DNA of 14,194 nt from Pseudomonadota bacterium (GTDB lineage: Bacteria > Pseudomonadota > Alphaproteobacteria > Caulobacterales > Caulobacteraceae). The stretch lies in the NCBI GenBank assembly GCA_023433585.1, contig JAEZCL010000093.1, positions 1 to 14,194 of the forward strand. The letters are read 5' to 3'. Numbering within the stretch: position 1 is the first letter of the stretch; the number at the start of each line of letters is the position of its first letter. The position numbers and the translations under genes were made by a program. The notes under the pieces were generated by a model that ran no database searches, had not been told where the DNA came from, and saw only the letters and a list, made by a program, of their open reading frames with translations. Positions 4,659 to 11,325 of this stretch are shown piece after piece.

Positions 4659-7051
4659 TGCCCCAGCTTCTGCTTGAAATCTTTTCCGAGGAAATCCCTG
4701 CGCGGATGCAGGCCGGGGCCGCCCGTGATCTGGAGCGGCTGATGGGCGAGCGGCTGAAGGACGCCGGGCTGACGTGGGACGCGCTGACGGCCTATGCGGG
4801 GCCGAGGCGGCTGACGCTGGTGGTCGAGGGCCTGCCCGCCGCCACGCCGGACCGGGACGAGGAGATCAAGGGACCGAAGGTCTCGGCGCCGCCGCAGGCG
4901 CTGGAAGGGTTCCTGAGGAAGACCGGCCTGACGCGCGAGCAACTGGTCGAGCGGGACGGGGTGCTGTTCGGCCGAATCCAGGAAAAAGGCCGGGCGACGA
5001 CCGGGGTGATCGCCGAGGCGGTGGACGCGATGGTGCGCCATTTCCCCTGGCCCAAGTCCATGCGGTGGGGGTCGGGAACCCTGCGCTGGGTGCGGCCGAT
5101 CAAGCGGATTCTGTGCCTGTTTGACGGGGCGGTGGTTCCGTTCGAGATCGACGGGATCGCCCCCGCCTCAAGTAGCGAAGCGGTAGGCGGACTAAGAAGC
5201 GGCGACGTGACCGAGGGGCATCGGTTCATGGGGTCGGGCAAGCCGTTCGCGGTCCGGGACTTCGCGGACTATCGGCGCAGGCTGGAGGCCGAGTTCGTCA
5301 TGCTGGACGTGGCGGATCGCAAGGTCCGCATCCTGGAGCAGGCGAACGCCGTGTGCGCGGCCAGGGGACTGGCGCTGGTGGACGACGACGGCCTCTTGGA
5401 CGAGGTGGCGGGGCTGGCCGAATGGCCGACGCCGATCCTGGGCGACATGGACCCGCAGTTCCTGGACCTGCCGCCCGAGGTGGTGCGCCTGTCCATGAAG
5501 GTCCACCAGAAATATTTCGCCGTGTCTCTCCCCCCGCAGAGTGGGGGGAGCGGTTCCGAAGGAACCGAGGGGGGCGTGTCCGCCGCGAACCGCCTGGCGC
5601 CGCATTTTGTCGTGGTGGCCAATGTGGAGGCGACGGACGGGGGCGCGGCCCTGGCGGCGGGCAACAGCCGCGTGCTGTCGGCGCGTCTGGATGACGCCCG
5701 GTTCTTCTGGGACGAGGATCGGAAGATCGGGTTCGACGCCTGGCTGGACAAGCTGAAGGGCGTGACGTTCCACGCCAAACTGGGAACGATGGCCGAGCGG
5801 GTCGACCGCATCGCCGCCCTGGCGCGCGAGATCGCGCCGCTGGTGGGCGCGGACCCGGATGAGGCGGAACAGGCCGCGCGTCTGGCCAAGGCGGACCTCG
5901 CCTCGGGCATGGTGGGCGAGTTCCCCGAACTGCAGGGGGTGATGGGCGGGTATTATGCGCGCCTATCACCTTCTCCCCTCGGGGGAGAAGGTGGGCCGCG
6001 GAGCGGCTCGGATGAGGGGGGGGGGTCAGCATCCTCATTGTCCGACAGCGAGACCGGAGCCGGCGCCCCCCTCAACCGTCAGGCTTCGCCTGCCACCCGT
6101 CGTCGACCGCCTTCGGCGTTCTCCTCCACCCCCCAAGGGAGAAGGGATCGGGTGGCCGACGCCATCCGCGATCACTACAAGCCGCAGGGGCCGGGGGACA
6201 CGGTTCCGACGGCGCCGCTGACGGTGGCGGTCGCGCTGGCGGACAAGCTGGATACGCTGGTTGGGTTCTTCGCCATTGATGAGAAGCCCACCGGTTCCAA
6301 GGATCCGTTCGCGTTGAGGCGGGCGGCGCTGGGGGTGATCCGGCTGGTGCTGGAGAACGGGGTGCGGCTCGACACCCGGGGGCTATCAAGTGAGCATTCC
6401 AGGCGAGTCTTTGCGGACATGGCCGAGGTTTCCCACCGGCGAGACATCGAAGAGAGCGCGTCGTTCCAAGGTCTGATCTGCGATCAGGTCCCGTTTTTTT
6501 GGTCTCCAGAACAGGTCGCGGCGAACTCTCAACAGCTCCTCTCCTTCTTCGCCGACCGCCTGAAAGTCCTCCTGCGCGATCAAGGACAACGCCATGACCT
6601 CGTGGATGCGGTCTTCGCTCTCGGCGACGACGACCTTGTGCGGATCGTGCGGCGGGTGGAGGCGTTGTCGGATTTTCTGGCTACGGACGATGGGGCCAAT
6701 CTGCTGGCGGGCTACAAGCGGGCGTCGAACATCCTGAAGGCCGAGGCGAAGAAGGGGGATCTGCCGAGCGGCATGGTCCAGACGGGCCTGCCGGGACAGC
6801 CGGAGGAAGAGGCGACGCTGGCCTTTGCGACCCTCGCGGCGGGGACGGCGGTGGATCAGGCGCTTCAGGGCGAGGACTTCGCCGCCGCCATGACGGCGCT
6901 GTCGAAGCTGCGGAGCCCGGTGGACGCCTTCTTCGACAAGGTGATGGTGAACTCCGACGTCCCGGCCGAACGCGAGAACCGGCTGAAGCTGCTGGGTCAG
7001 GTGCAGGGCGTCATGGCCCGCGTGGCCGACTTCGGCCAGGTGACGGGGTAG
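4658..7051 (+). CDS. glyS: Glycyl-tRNA synthetase beta subunit, enlarged by in-frame repeat insertions
   Basis: GlyS binds tRNA-Gly and completes the glyQ-encoded enzyme. The ATG at 4658 overlaps the glyQ stop and starts the family N-terminus MPQLLLEIFSEEIPARMQ. The body is well conserved: KSMRWGSGTLRWVRPIKRIL, GHRFMGSGKPF, GLAEWPTPILGDMDPQFL, LDDARFFWDEDRK, LKGVTFHAKLGTM, GEFPELQGVMGGYYAR, IRDHYKPQGPGDTVPT, FAIDEKPTGSKDPFALRR and a C-terminal tRNA-binding region with RHDLVDAVFALG. The length is 797 aa against roughly 690 in most relatives. The excess sits in residues about 169-180 (A), 290-312 (B), 436-498 (C) and possibly 572-624 (D), each at a point where homologues have a short loop. B and C are translated palindromic repeats of intergenic type. 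The frame stays open and conserved sequence resumes after each, so the gene is probably functional, which is expected because it is essential. Loop lengths are judged from memory of the family. Confidence 0.95.
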   Translation: MPQLLLEIFSEEIPARMQAGAARDLERLMGERLKDAGLTWDALTAYAGPRRLTLVVEGLPAATPDRDEEIKGPKVSAPPQALEGFLRKTGLTREQLVERDGVLFGRIQEKGRATTGVIAEAVDAMVRHFPWPKSMRWGSGTLRWVRPIKRILCLFDGAVVPFEIDGIAPASSSEAVGGLRSGDVTEGHRFMGSGKPFAVRDFADYRRRLEAEFVMLDVADRKVRILEQANAVCAARGLALVDDDGLLDEVAGLAEWPTPILGDMDPQFLDLPPEVVRLSMKVHQKYFAVSLPPQSGGSGSEGTEGGVSAANRLAPHFVVVANVEATDGGAALAAGNSRVLSARLDDARFFWDEDRKIGFDAWLDKLKGVTFHAKLGTMAERVDRIAALAREIAPLVGADPDEAEQAARLAKADLASGMVGEFPELQGVMGGYYARLSPSPLGGEGGPRSGSDEGGGSASSLSDSETGAGAPLNRQASPATRRRPPSAFSSTPQGRRDRVADAIRDHYKPQGPGDTVPTAPLTVAVALADKLDTLVGFFAIDEKPTGSKDPFALRRAALGVIRLVLENGVRLDTRGLSSEHSRRVFADMAEVSHRRDIEESASFQGLICDQVPFFWSPEQVAANSQQLLSFFADRLKVLLRDQGQRHDLVDAVFALGDDDLVRIVRRVEALSDFLATDDGANLLAGYKRASNILKAEAKKGDLPSGMVQTGLPGQPEEEATLAFATLAAGTAVDQALQGEDFAAAMTALSKLRSPVDAFFDKVMVNSDVPAERENRLKLLGQVQGVMARVADFGQVTG
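5162..5197 (+). other. Probable small in-frame insertion A in glyS (atypical codons)
   Basis: Homologues run directly from the GIA motif into SGDVTEGHRFMG. Here twelve residues, PASSSEAVGGLR (169-180), intervene. The codons used (AGT, AGC, GTA, GGA, CTA, AGA) are rare in the surrounding CTG/GCG-rich gene, and the stretch contains TAG and TAA in other frames, as intergenic DNA would. It has only a weak internal repeat (AGCGAAGCGGTAGGCGG). It is read as a remnant of an inserted non-coding element; the exact boundaries are uncertain by a few codons. Confidence 0.5.
5528..5574. repeat. Double-hairpin repeat element inserted in frame in glyS (insert B)
   Basis: Two adjacent perfect hairpins are visible. 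The first is CTCCCCCC (5528-5535) pairing with GGGGGGAG (5543-5550) around a 7-nt loop. The second is CGGTTCC (5551-5557) pairing with GGAACCG (5561-5567) around GAA. A final AGGGGGG (5568-5574) could also pair with the first C-run. The element is translated as part of residues 290-312 (a Gly/Ser/Glu-rich stretch) between YFAV and RLAPHFVVVANV, where family members have about seven residues. The reverse complement has the same layout (C-run, small hairpin with TTC loop, C-run, loop, G-run) as the intergenic element at 11326-11368, which supports its origin as a mobile or dispersed repeat. Confidence 0.8.
5967..6147. repeat. Large palindromic repeat element inserted in frame in glyS (insert C)
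   Basis: It opens with a perfect 12-bp hairpin, CACCTTCTCCCC (5967-5978) with GGGGAGAAGGTG (5982-5993) and a 3-nt loop. GCCGCGGAGCGGC and GATGAGGGGGGGGG follow. The right end, read in reverse complement, also begins TCCCTTCTCCC and runs to a TGAGGGGGG, so the two halves are imperfect inverted copies. Small hairpins AGGC-TTC-GCCT (6081-6091) and CGCC-TTCG-GCG lie between. Sequence of this look (CTTCTCCC...GATGAGGGG) is a familiar intergenic repeat in alphaproteobacteria. It is translated as residues 436-498 between MGGYYAR and VADAIRDHYKPQG, where homologues have about seven residues, a net gain of about 56 aa. Confidence 0.82.
6371..6526 (+). other. Atypical segment D in glyS, low-GC with rare codons
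   Basis: Residues 572-624 lie between LENGVRL and QQLLSFFADRLKV. Homologues have a shorter linker here, around 20 residues as I recall. The segment uses CTA, TCA, AGT, AGG, CGA (twice), CAA, CCA, TCT and TTT-TTT codons, which the rest of the gene avoids, and its GC content is visibly lower. CTC-rich codon use continues to about 6640, whereas the rest of the gene prefers CTG. No hairpin element is evident. It could be a degenerated insertion, a recombinant segment or lineage-specific linker growth. Confidence 0.45.
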
Positions 7052-7062
7052 TTCATGCGAAC

Positions 7063-7095
7063 CCGTCACCCTCGGGACAAACCCGAGGATGACGG
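7063..7095. terminator. Hairpin between convergent glyS and the DUF305 gene (bidirectional terminator or repeat)
   Basis: The arms are CCGTCACCCTCGGG (7063-7076) and CCCGAGGATGACGG (7082-7095), a 14-bp stem with one mismatch and a 5-nt loop, starting 11 bases after the glyS stop. The gene on the other strand ends at 7121. No T-run follows in either direction, so it is either a factor-dependent end structure or one of the GTCATCCTCGGG-type repeats common in this group of bacteria. Confidence 0.55.
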
Positions 7096-7107
7096 AGAGG
7101 GTGCGGA

Positions 7108-7133
7108 TTACGGCCTCAGGTTACGGCCTCAGG
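7108..7133. repeat. 13-bp tandem duplication at the 3' end of the minus-strand gene
   Basis: TTACGGCCTCAGG occurs at 7108-7120 and again, directly adjacent and identical, at 7121-7133. On the minus strand the copy at 7121-7133 encodes the last residues (LRP) and the TAA stop of the DUF305 gene; the other copy lies just beyond the stop. Such a duplication fits recent replication slippage. Confidence 0.9.
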
Positions 7134-9559
7134 CGCGCCGCGACGCCGGCGAGGGTCTCTTGCAGGGCCGGGGTGCGGTCGCCGGCGGGCAGGGCGGCGC
7201 CCAGGGCCTCCAGCGCTCCGGCCAGGGCGGCGTCGGTCCCGTTCGCGTCGAGGCGGGCCGTGGCGCGCTCCAGGGCGGTGGTCAGGGACGCGACCGTTTC
7301 GGCGGGCAGGGCGTTCGCGCGCGCCAGCTGGTCCACATAGGCCTGGGCCACCACGGGGTGGGCGGGCCAGGTGACGGGGAACTGCTGCTGCGGGTTGAAG
7401 ACCTCGCCCTGGTCGGCCAGGGCGGCGGCGGCGATCTCGGCGGCCGACAGATGCTCGCTGGGCTGAAGCGTCAGCACGTCCAGGCCGCGCACGATCTCGG
7501 CGCCGTAGATGCGGTCGCCGTACCAGTACACCGACCAGTAGCCCGCCAGCACCGAATGCTCCGCGTCGATCGGCCCCCGGTCGAAATAACCGATCTCGAC
7601 GGGGTTGGCGGAGTCGGTGAAGTCGATCACCGAGACGCCGCCCTGATACCAGGCCTGGACGAAGATATCGCGGCCCGGCACCGGGATGATCGAGCCGTTG
7701 TGGGCGACGCAGTTCTCCTGCTCGGTCTGGAAGGCGGGCAGCTTGAAGTAGCCGCGCTGCTCCAGCCGCCCGTCGACGATGTCGTAGAAGGCGTTGGCGC
7801 CCCAGGTCATGGGATCCTGCACCCGGCAGCGCGGCCGGGCGCCGCCGCCCCATTCGTCGGTGAACAGCACCTTTGTGCCGTCGTTGTTGAAGGTGGCCGA
7901 GTGCCAGTAGGCGAAGCCGGGATCGGTCACCGCGTCGATCCGCACCGGACGCCGCGGGTCGCTGATGTCGAAGATGATGCCGTTGCCCGAACAGGCGCCG
8001 GCCGCCAGGTTCAGCGAGGGGAACACGGTGATGTCGTGGCACTGGTCGGTGCGATAGGTGGTCTGGGTGCCCTCGCCGTGGTCACCGCCCTGCCACAGGC
8101 CCGCCGCCTGGCCGGTCTGTTCGTCGGCGAAGACGCGGGGGCTGTCGATGATCCGGGCCTGGGAGGGGTCGGCCACGGGAATCTCGATCACGTCGATGCT
8201 GAACAGGGCCGTGCGTTCGTCGCCGGGCAGGCCGGTGACGCAGTCCGCCAGCTCGCGTTCGTCGCGCACCGAGGCGGTGCCGGAATTATAGACGATGATG
8301 GCGCGCTCGTCGGTCGCGACCACGGAGTGGGTGTGCGAGCCCCGGCAGGTCTGGACTTGGCCCACCTGCACCGGCGCCGCCGGATCGCTGATGTCGAAGA
8401 TGCGCAGGCCCCGGAAACGGTCGGGGCTGACCTGTTCGCTGACGCCCTCGCGGCCGCAGTCGACCCGGCCGGTGGTCTGCTCCACCGACATGATGAGCAG
8501 GCCGCCGACGATGGACACGTCGCCCTGGCCGCCCGGACAGACCACCGAACTGATGAGGCGGGGTTCGTCCCCCTGGCCCAGGCGGTAGAGGTTGAAGCCG
8601 TGATAATTGCCCACCGCCAGAATGTCGCCGGCGAAGGCCATGTCGGTGTTGGCGAAGCTGAGGAACGGCGCGCGCTGGCCGAAGCGGGCCGCGCTTTCGG
8701 GGCCGCGCGCGCCCTCCTGCGTTTCGGTTTCGGCGGGAATGGGCGGGGGCAGGCCCGCCGGGTTCTCGGGATCATAGAAGCCGGCGGGCTTGGGCAGGCT
8801 GGCCACCAGCGTCAGGTTGGAGGCGGCCTCGCCCGCGTCGCGGAAGCCCGGCGCCAGGGTCGAGCGCGGGTCGTCCGACAGCTCGCGCGACAGGGCGGTC
8901 ATGCGGGTGATCTCGCCCTGCTGTTCATTGCGCACGTCGTTGACGAAGCGGAACAGCGTCGGGTCATAGGCCGAGCCGGGGCGGGACAGCAGTTGCTGGA
9001 CCATCTGCAGCGCGCCGTCGTGGTGGGCGATCATCAGGGTGAGGAACAGTCGGTCGAAGTCCGGTCCGCGTGCGGCGGCCAGTTCGGCCATCTGTTCGGG
9101 CGTGGCCATGCCCGCCATGGTCCCGTGGCCCTGCCCATGGCCGTGATGGCCGTGATGGCCGTGATGACCGGCGTGGGCGGCCGGGTCGGGTGCGGCCTGG
9201 CCCCGCTCGCGCAGCCAGCCCTGCATGAAGGCGATCTCGTCGGCCTGTGAGGCGTCGATGCGCCCGGCGATCTCGACCAGGGCGGGGCGGTTGGTGCGGT
9301 CGCGCACCAGCGCCGCCATCTCCACCGCCTGATGGTGGTGGACGATCATGTCCTGCATGAAACGCGCGTCGTCGGCCGAGAAGCGGTTGCTGGCGATGCG
9401 GGCGGCTTCCTCGGCGTTCAGGGTGCGGGCCGCCTGGCCGGGGGCGCCGGGCTGGATGATGGGCGCATCCTGGGCCATCGCCGCCCCCGCCGCAGCGATC
9501 AGGCCGATCACGGAACAACTGACGAGCAGACGGACGGACGAAGCAGACCTGGTGAACAC
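7121..9559 (-). CDS. Exported DUF305 / His-rich linker / LVIVD-repeat protein
   Basis: The product has 812 aa from the GTG at 9559. That start has a good GAGAGG site seven bases upstream (9567-9572) and begins a Sec signal peptide (residues 1-29, ending AGAAMA-QD); upstream in-frame ATGs give no proper signal. Residues about 58-120 carry a DUF305 motif, FMQDMIVHHHQAVEM (His74-76). Residues 129-145 form a linker with ten histidines (HHGHHGHHGHGQGHG). Residues about 160-215 carry a second DUF305 motif, LTLMIAHHDGALQM (His179-180). From about 270 to 740 comes an extracytoplasmic beta-propeller of LVIVD type, with ISDPAAPVQVGQVQT, IFDISDPRRPVRI, VIDFTDSANPVEIGYF and GSHTHSVV. The C-terminal 70 residues are helical. 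DUF305 proteins are ferritin-like and often copper-associated, so metal binding in the periplasm is likely; the role of the propeller is unknown. The 3' end is next to a 13-bp duplication. Confidence 0.9.
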   Translation of the reverse strand: MFTRSASSVRLLVSCSVIGLIAAAGAAMAQDAPIIQPGAPGQAARTLNAEEAARIASNRFSADDARFMQDMIVHHHQAVEMAALVRDRTNRPALVEIAGRIDASQADEIAFMQGWLRERGQAAPDPAAHAGHHGHHGHHGHGQGHGTMAGMATPEQMAELAAARGPDFDRLFLTLMIAHHDGALQMVQQLLSRPGSAYDPTLFRFVNDVRNEQQGEITRMTALSRELSDDPRSTLAPGFRDAGEAASNLTLVASLPKPAGFYDPENPAGLPPPIPAETETQEGARGPESAARFGQRAPFLSFANTDMAFAGDILAVGNYHGFNLYRLGQGDEPRLISSVVCPGGQGDVSIVGGLLIMSVEQTTGRVDCGREGVSEQVSPDRFRGLRIFDISDPAAPVQVGQVQTCRGSHTHSVVATDERAIIVYNSGTASVRDERELADCVTGLPGDERTALFSIDVIEIPVADPSQARIIDSPRVFADEQTGQAAGLWQGGDHGEGTQTTYRTDQCHDITVFPSLNLAAGACSGNGIIFDISDPRRPVRIDAVTDPGFAYWHSATFNNDGTKVLFTDEWGGGARPRCRVQDPMTWGANAFYDIVDGRLEQRGYFKLPAFQTEQENCVAHNGSIIPVPGRDIFVQAWYQGGVSVIDFTDSANPVEIGYFDRGPIDAEHSVLAGYWSVYWYGDRIYGAEIVRGLDVLTLQPSEHLSAAEIAAAALADQGEVFNPQQQFPVTWPAHPVVAQAYVDQLARANALPAETVASLTTALERATARLDANGTDAALAGALEALGAALPAGDRTPALQETLAGVAARLRP
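9139..9165. repeat. Three perfect 9-bp tandem repeats encoding a His-His-Gly array
   Basis: GGCCGTGAT is repeated three times without change. On the minus strand each unit encodes His-His-Gly in the linker of the DUF305/LVIVD protein. In-frame copy-number change would lengthen or shorten the histidine linker without a frameshift. Confidence 0.9.
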
Positions 9560-10008
9560 GTGGCGGCCTCTCACTGGCTGATTTTCAGCGACCCTAGAGC
9601 ATTTTTTTCTCAGGTCGATTCGTCCGGAATCCGAAATGCTGTTTTCACACATCAAGTGTGGGCGTTGGCTTTACCCTCGGCCGCTCGCCCCGGCGAAGGC
9701 CGGGGTCTAGATCACAGGGCGCGGGCGGCTGAAAAGCCTGTCGCGCCTCGCCTTGCCGAAGGTCGAGCCACGCCATCTGGATCCCGGCATTCGCCGGGAT
9801 GAGCGGGAAGCAACACCAACATCTAATGTGAAAACAGCTATCCAAAATGATCCGGCGGATCGGCATCCGGGACGGGCGGCGGCGCCTCCGGCCGACTCGG
9901 AATTCGGCGAGACCGTAACGGATCGTGGTCCGATGCGGCCCATTCCCGTCTTGCCCTTTTTTCCGCCAGGCCCCAGTTAGGAATCACACCCAAATCAATG
10001 GAGCGCGG
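9560..10008. other. Divergent intergenic region between the DUF305 gene and the antiporter
   Basis: These 449 bases separate two divergent gene starts. They hold the ribosome-binding site of the minus gene (CCTCTC on +, 9567-9572), an AT-rich patch around 9598-9612, the 201-bp inverted-repeat element at 9638-9838, and a GC-rich stretch leading to the GGAG (10000-10003) that serves the antiporter ATG. Both promoters must lie here, but no unambiguous -35/-10 pair is visible. Small open frames across the region follow the repeat and have no signal of coding. Confidence 0.6.
9638..9838. repeat. 201-bp MITE-like inverted-repeat element
   Basis: The ends are the perfect 12-bp inverted repeats GCTGTTTTCACA (9638-9649) and TGTGAAAACAGC (9827-9838). 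Weaker similarity extends outward to CCGGA on both sides and inward through a TGTGGGCGTTG-like tract. Inside, 9681-9712 and 9775-9806 form a second inverted pair of about 32 bp with a few mismatches. Each of those arms is itself palindromic (CCCCGG-CGAAGG-CCGGGG and CCCGG-CATTCG-CCGGG). The central 60 bases contain GGCAAGGCGAG (reverse strand), shared with the element at 13042-13148. No transposase is encoded. It is a non-autonomous element or REP/BIME-type repeat. Confidence 0.75.
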
Positions 10009-11301
10009 ATGCCGCACGCCGACAGCCTGATCGTCACCCTTGTCGGCGGTTTCGTGCTGGCCTTCGTGTTCGGCATGATCGCCAATCGGCTGAAGCTGTC
10101 GCCCCTGGTGGGGTATCTGCTGGCGGGCGTGATCGTGGGGCCGTTCACGCCGGGCTATGTGGCGGACCGGGAGCTGGCGCCGCAGCTGGCCGAGATCGGG
10201 GTGATCCTGCTGATGTTCGGGGTGGGGCTGCATTTCTCGCCCCAGGATCTGATGAAGGTCCGCAGGGTGGCCCTGCCGGGCGCCCTGGCACAGATCGTGT
10301 CGGCGACCCTGATGGGCTGGCTGCTGGGCTGGGCGCTGGGGATGAGCCACGTCGAGGCGGCCATCCTGGGCTTCGCCCTGTCGACCGCCTCGACGGTGGT
10401 GCTGCTGCGGGCGCTGGAGGAGCGCAAGCAGCTGACCGACGAGGTGGGGCGCATCGCCGTGGGCTGGCTGATCGTCGAGGATCTGGTGATCGTGCTGGCG
10501 CTGGTGCTGCTGCCGCTGCTGGTGGCGGCGGGCGCGCACACGAGCGGCGGCTGGCTGGTCTTCGCCGAGAGCATCGGCTGGACGCTGCTGAAGGTGGCCG
10601 CTTTCGTGGCCCTGATGTTCGTGGTGGGCGGGCGCGTGCTGCCCTGGGTGCTGGTGCGCATCGCCCACACCAAGTCGCGCGAGCTGTTCACCCTGGGGGT
10701 GCTGTCCATCGCCCTGGGGATCGCCTGGCTGGCCTATGCGGTGTTCGGCGCCTCGTTCGCCCTGGGGGCCTTCGTCGCCGGGCTGGTGCTGAACGGCACG
10801 CCGCTGGGCCATAATGCGGCCGAGCGTTCGCTGCCGCTGCGTGACGCCTTCGCGGTGCTGTTCTTCGTCTCGGTGGGGATGCTGTTCGACCCCTCCATCG
10901 TCCTGCGTCAGCCTGTGGCCGTGATCGGGGTGCTGCTGATCGTGCTGGTGGGCAAGTCGCTGGCGGCCCTGGCCATCACCCACCGGTTCCGGGTGGACCG
11001 GGTCGTGGGCTTCACCGTCGCGGCCAGCCTGGCCCAGGTGGGCGAGTTCACGTTCCTGCTGGCTGGGCTCAGCGTCTATCTGGGGGTCATGACCGAGGAG
11101 ACCCAGAACCTGGTCCTGGCCGCCTCGCTGATCTCGATCGGGCTCAATCCCTTCGCCTTCCGCCTGGCCGACAGGCTGGCGAACCGGAACCGAAAGCCGC
11201 CCGGCGACGGCGGCGAGGCGGTCCCGGGCGGCGAAGGCGAGGTCCTGGACGCGGGCGGCCCCGCGCGGCTGAACGGCGTTCCCGAGCCGGGCCGGGCCTG
11301 A
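10009..11301 (+). CDS. YbaL/KefB-type cation:proton antiporter without RCK domain
   Basis: This is an inner-membrane monovalent cation:proton antiporter of the CPA2 family (430 aa, about 12-13 hydrophobic segments). Family motifs are in order: SPLVGYLLAGVIVGPFTPG (31-49), EIGVILLMFGVGLHFS, LSTASTVVLLRALEE, GWLIVEDLVIVLALVLLP with the acidic transport residues, SRELFTLGVLSIALGIAW, GASFALGAFVAGLVLN, LPLRDAFAVLFFVSVGMLFDP and SLAQVGEFTFLLAGLSVY. These match YbaL closely. YbaL and KefB continue into a cytoplasmic TrkA-N/RCK nucleotide-binding domain (about 560 aa in all). Here the frame ends after the last helix with a Gly/Pro/Glu-rich tail of about 35 residues, and the next gene is on the opposite strand, so the RCK part is absent rather than split. 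The ATG at 10009 follows GGAG by five bases and starts the family N-terminus. Substrate (K+ or Na+) is not determined. Confidence 0.92.
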   Translation: MPHADSLIVTLVGGFVLAFVFGMIANRLKLSPLVGYLLAGVIVGPFTPGYVADRELAPQLAEIGVILLMFGVGLHFSPQDLMKVRRVALPGALAQIVSATLMGWLLGWALGMSHVEAAILGFALSTASTVVLLRALEERKQLTDEVGRIAVGWLIVEDLVIVLALVLLPLLVAAGAHTSGGWLVFAESIGWTLLKVAAFVALMFVVGGRVLPWVLVRIAHTKSRELFTLGVLSIALGIAWLAYAVFGASFALGAFVAGLVLNGTPLGHNAAERSLPLRDAFAVLFFVSVGMLFDPSIVLRQPVAVIGVLLIVLVGKSLAALAITHRFRVDRVVGFTVAASLAQVGEFTFLLAGLSVYLGVMTEETQNLVLAASLISIGLNPFAFRLADRLANRNRKPPGDGGEAVPGGEGEVLDAGGPARLNGVPEPGRA

Positions 11302-11325
11302 AGCCCTTTCGGGGCCGCGGACAGA

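Noticed and set aside
5524..6150. CRISPR array or tandem repeat in glyS because of many hairpins
   Set aside because: The hairpins differ in sequence and there is no regular repeat-spacer spacing.
4658..7051. glyS as a broken gene or sequencing artefact because of its extra length
   Set aside because: All insertions keep the frame, conserved blocks resume after each, and the C-terminus is complete; essentiality also argues for an active product.
7055..9250. 731-aa open frame on + opposite the DUF305/LVIVD gene
   Set aside because: It is an antisense shadow of a GC-rich gene: the minus frame has a signal peptide, ribosome-binding site and recognisable domains, while this frame is a Gly/Val/His/Arg-rich low-complexity product with no motif.
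9838..10983. 381-aa Gln/His-rich open frame on - opposite the antiporter
   Set aside because: Its Gln/His richness is the reverse reading of CTG and GTG codons of the membrane protein; no start signal or family motif.
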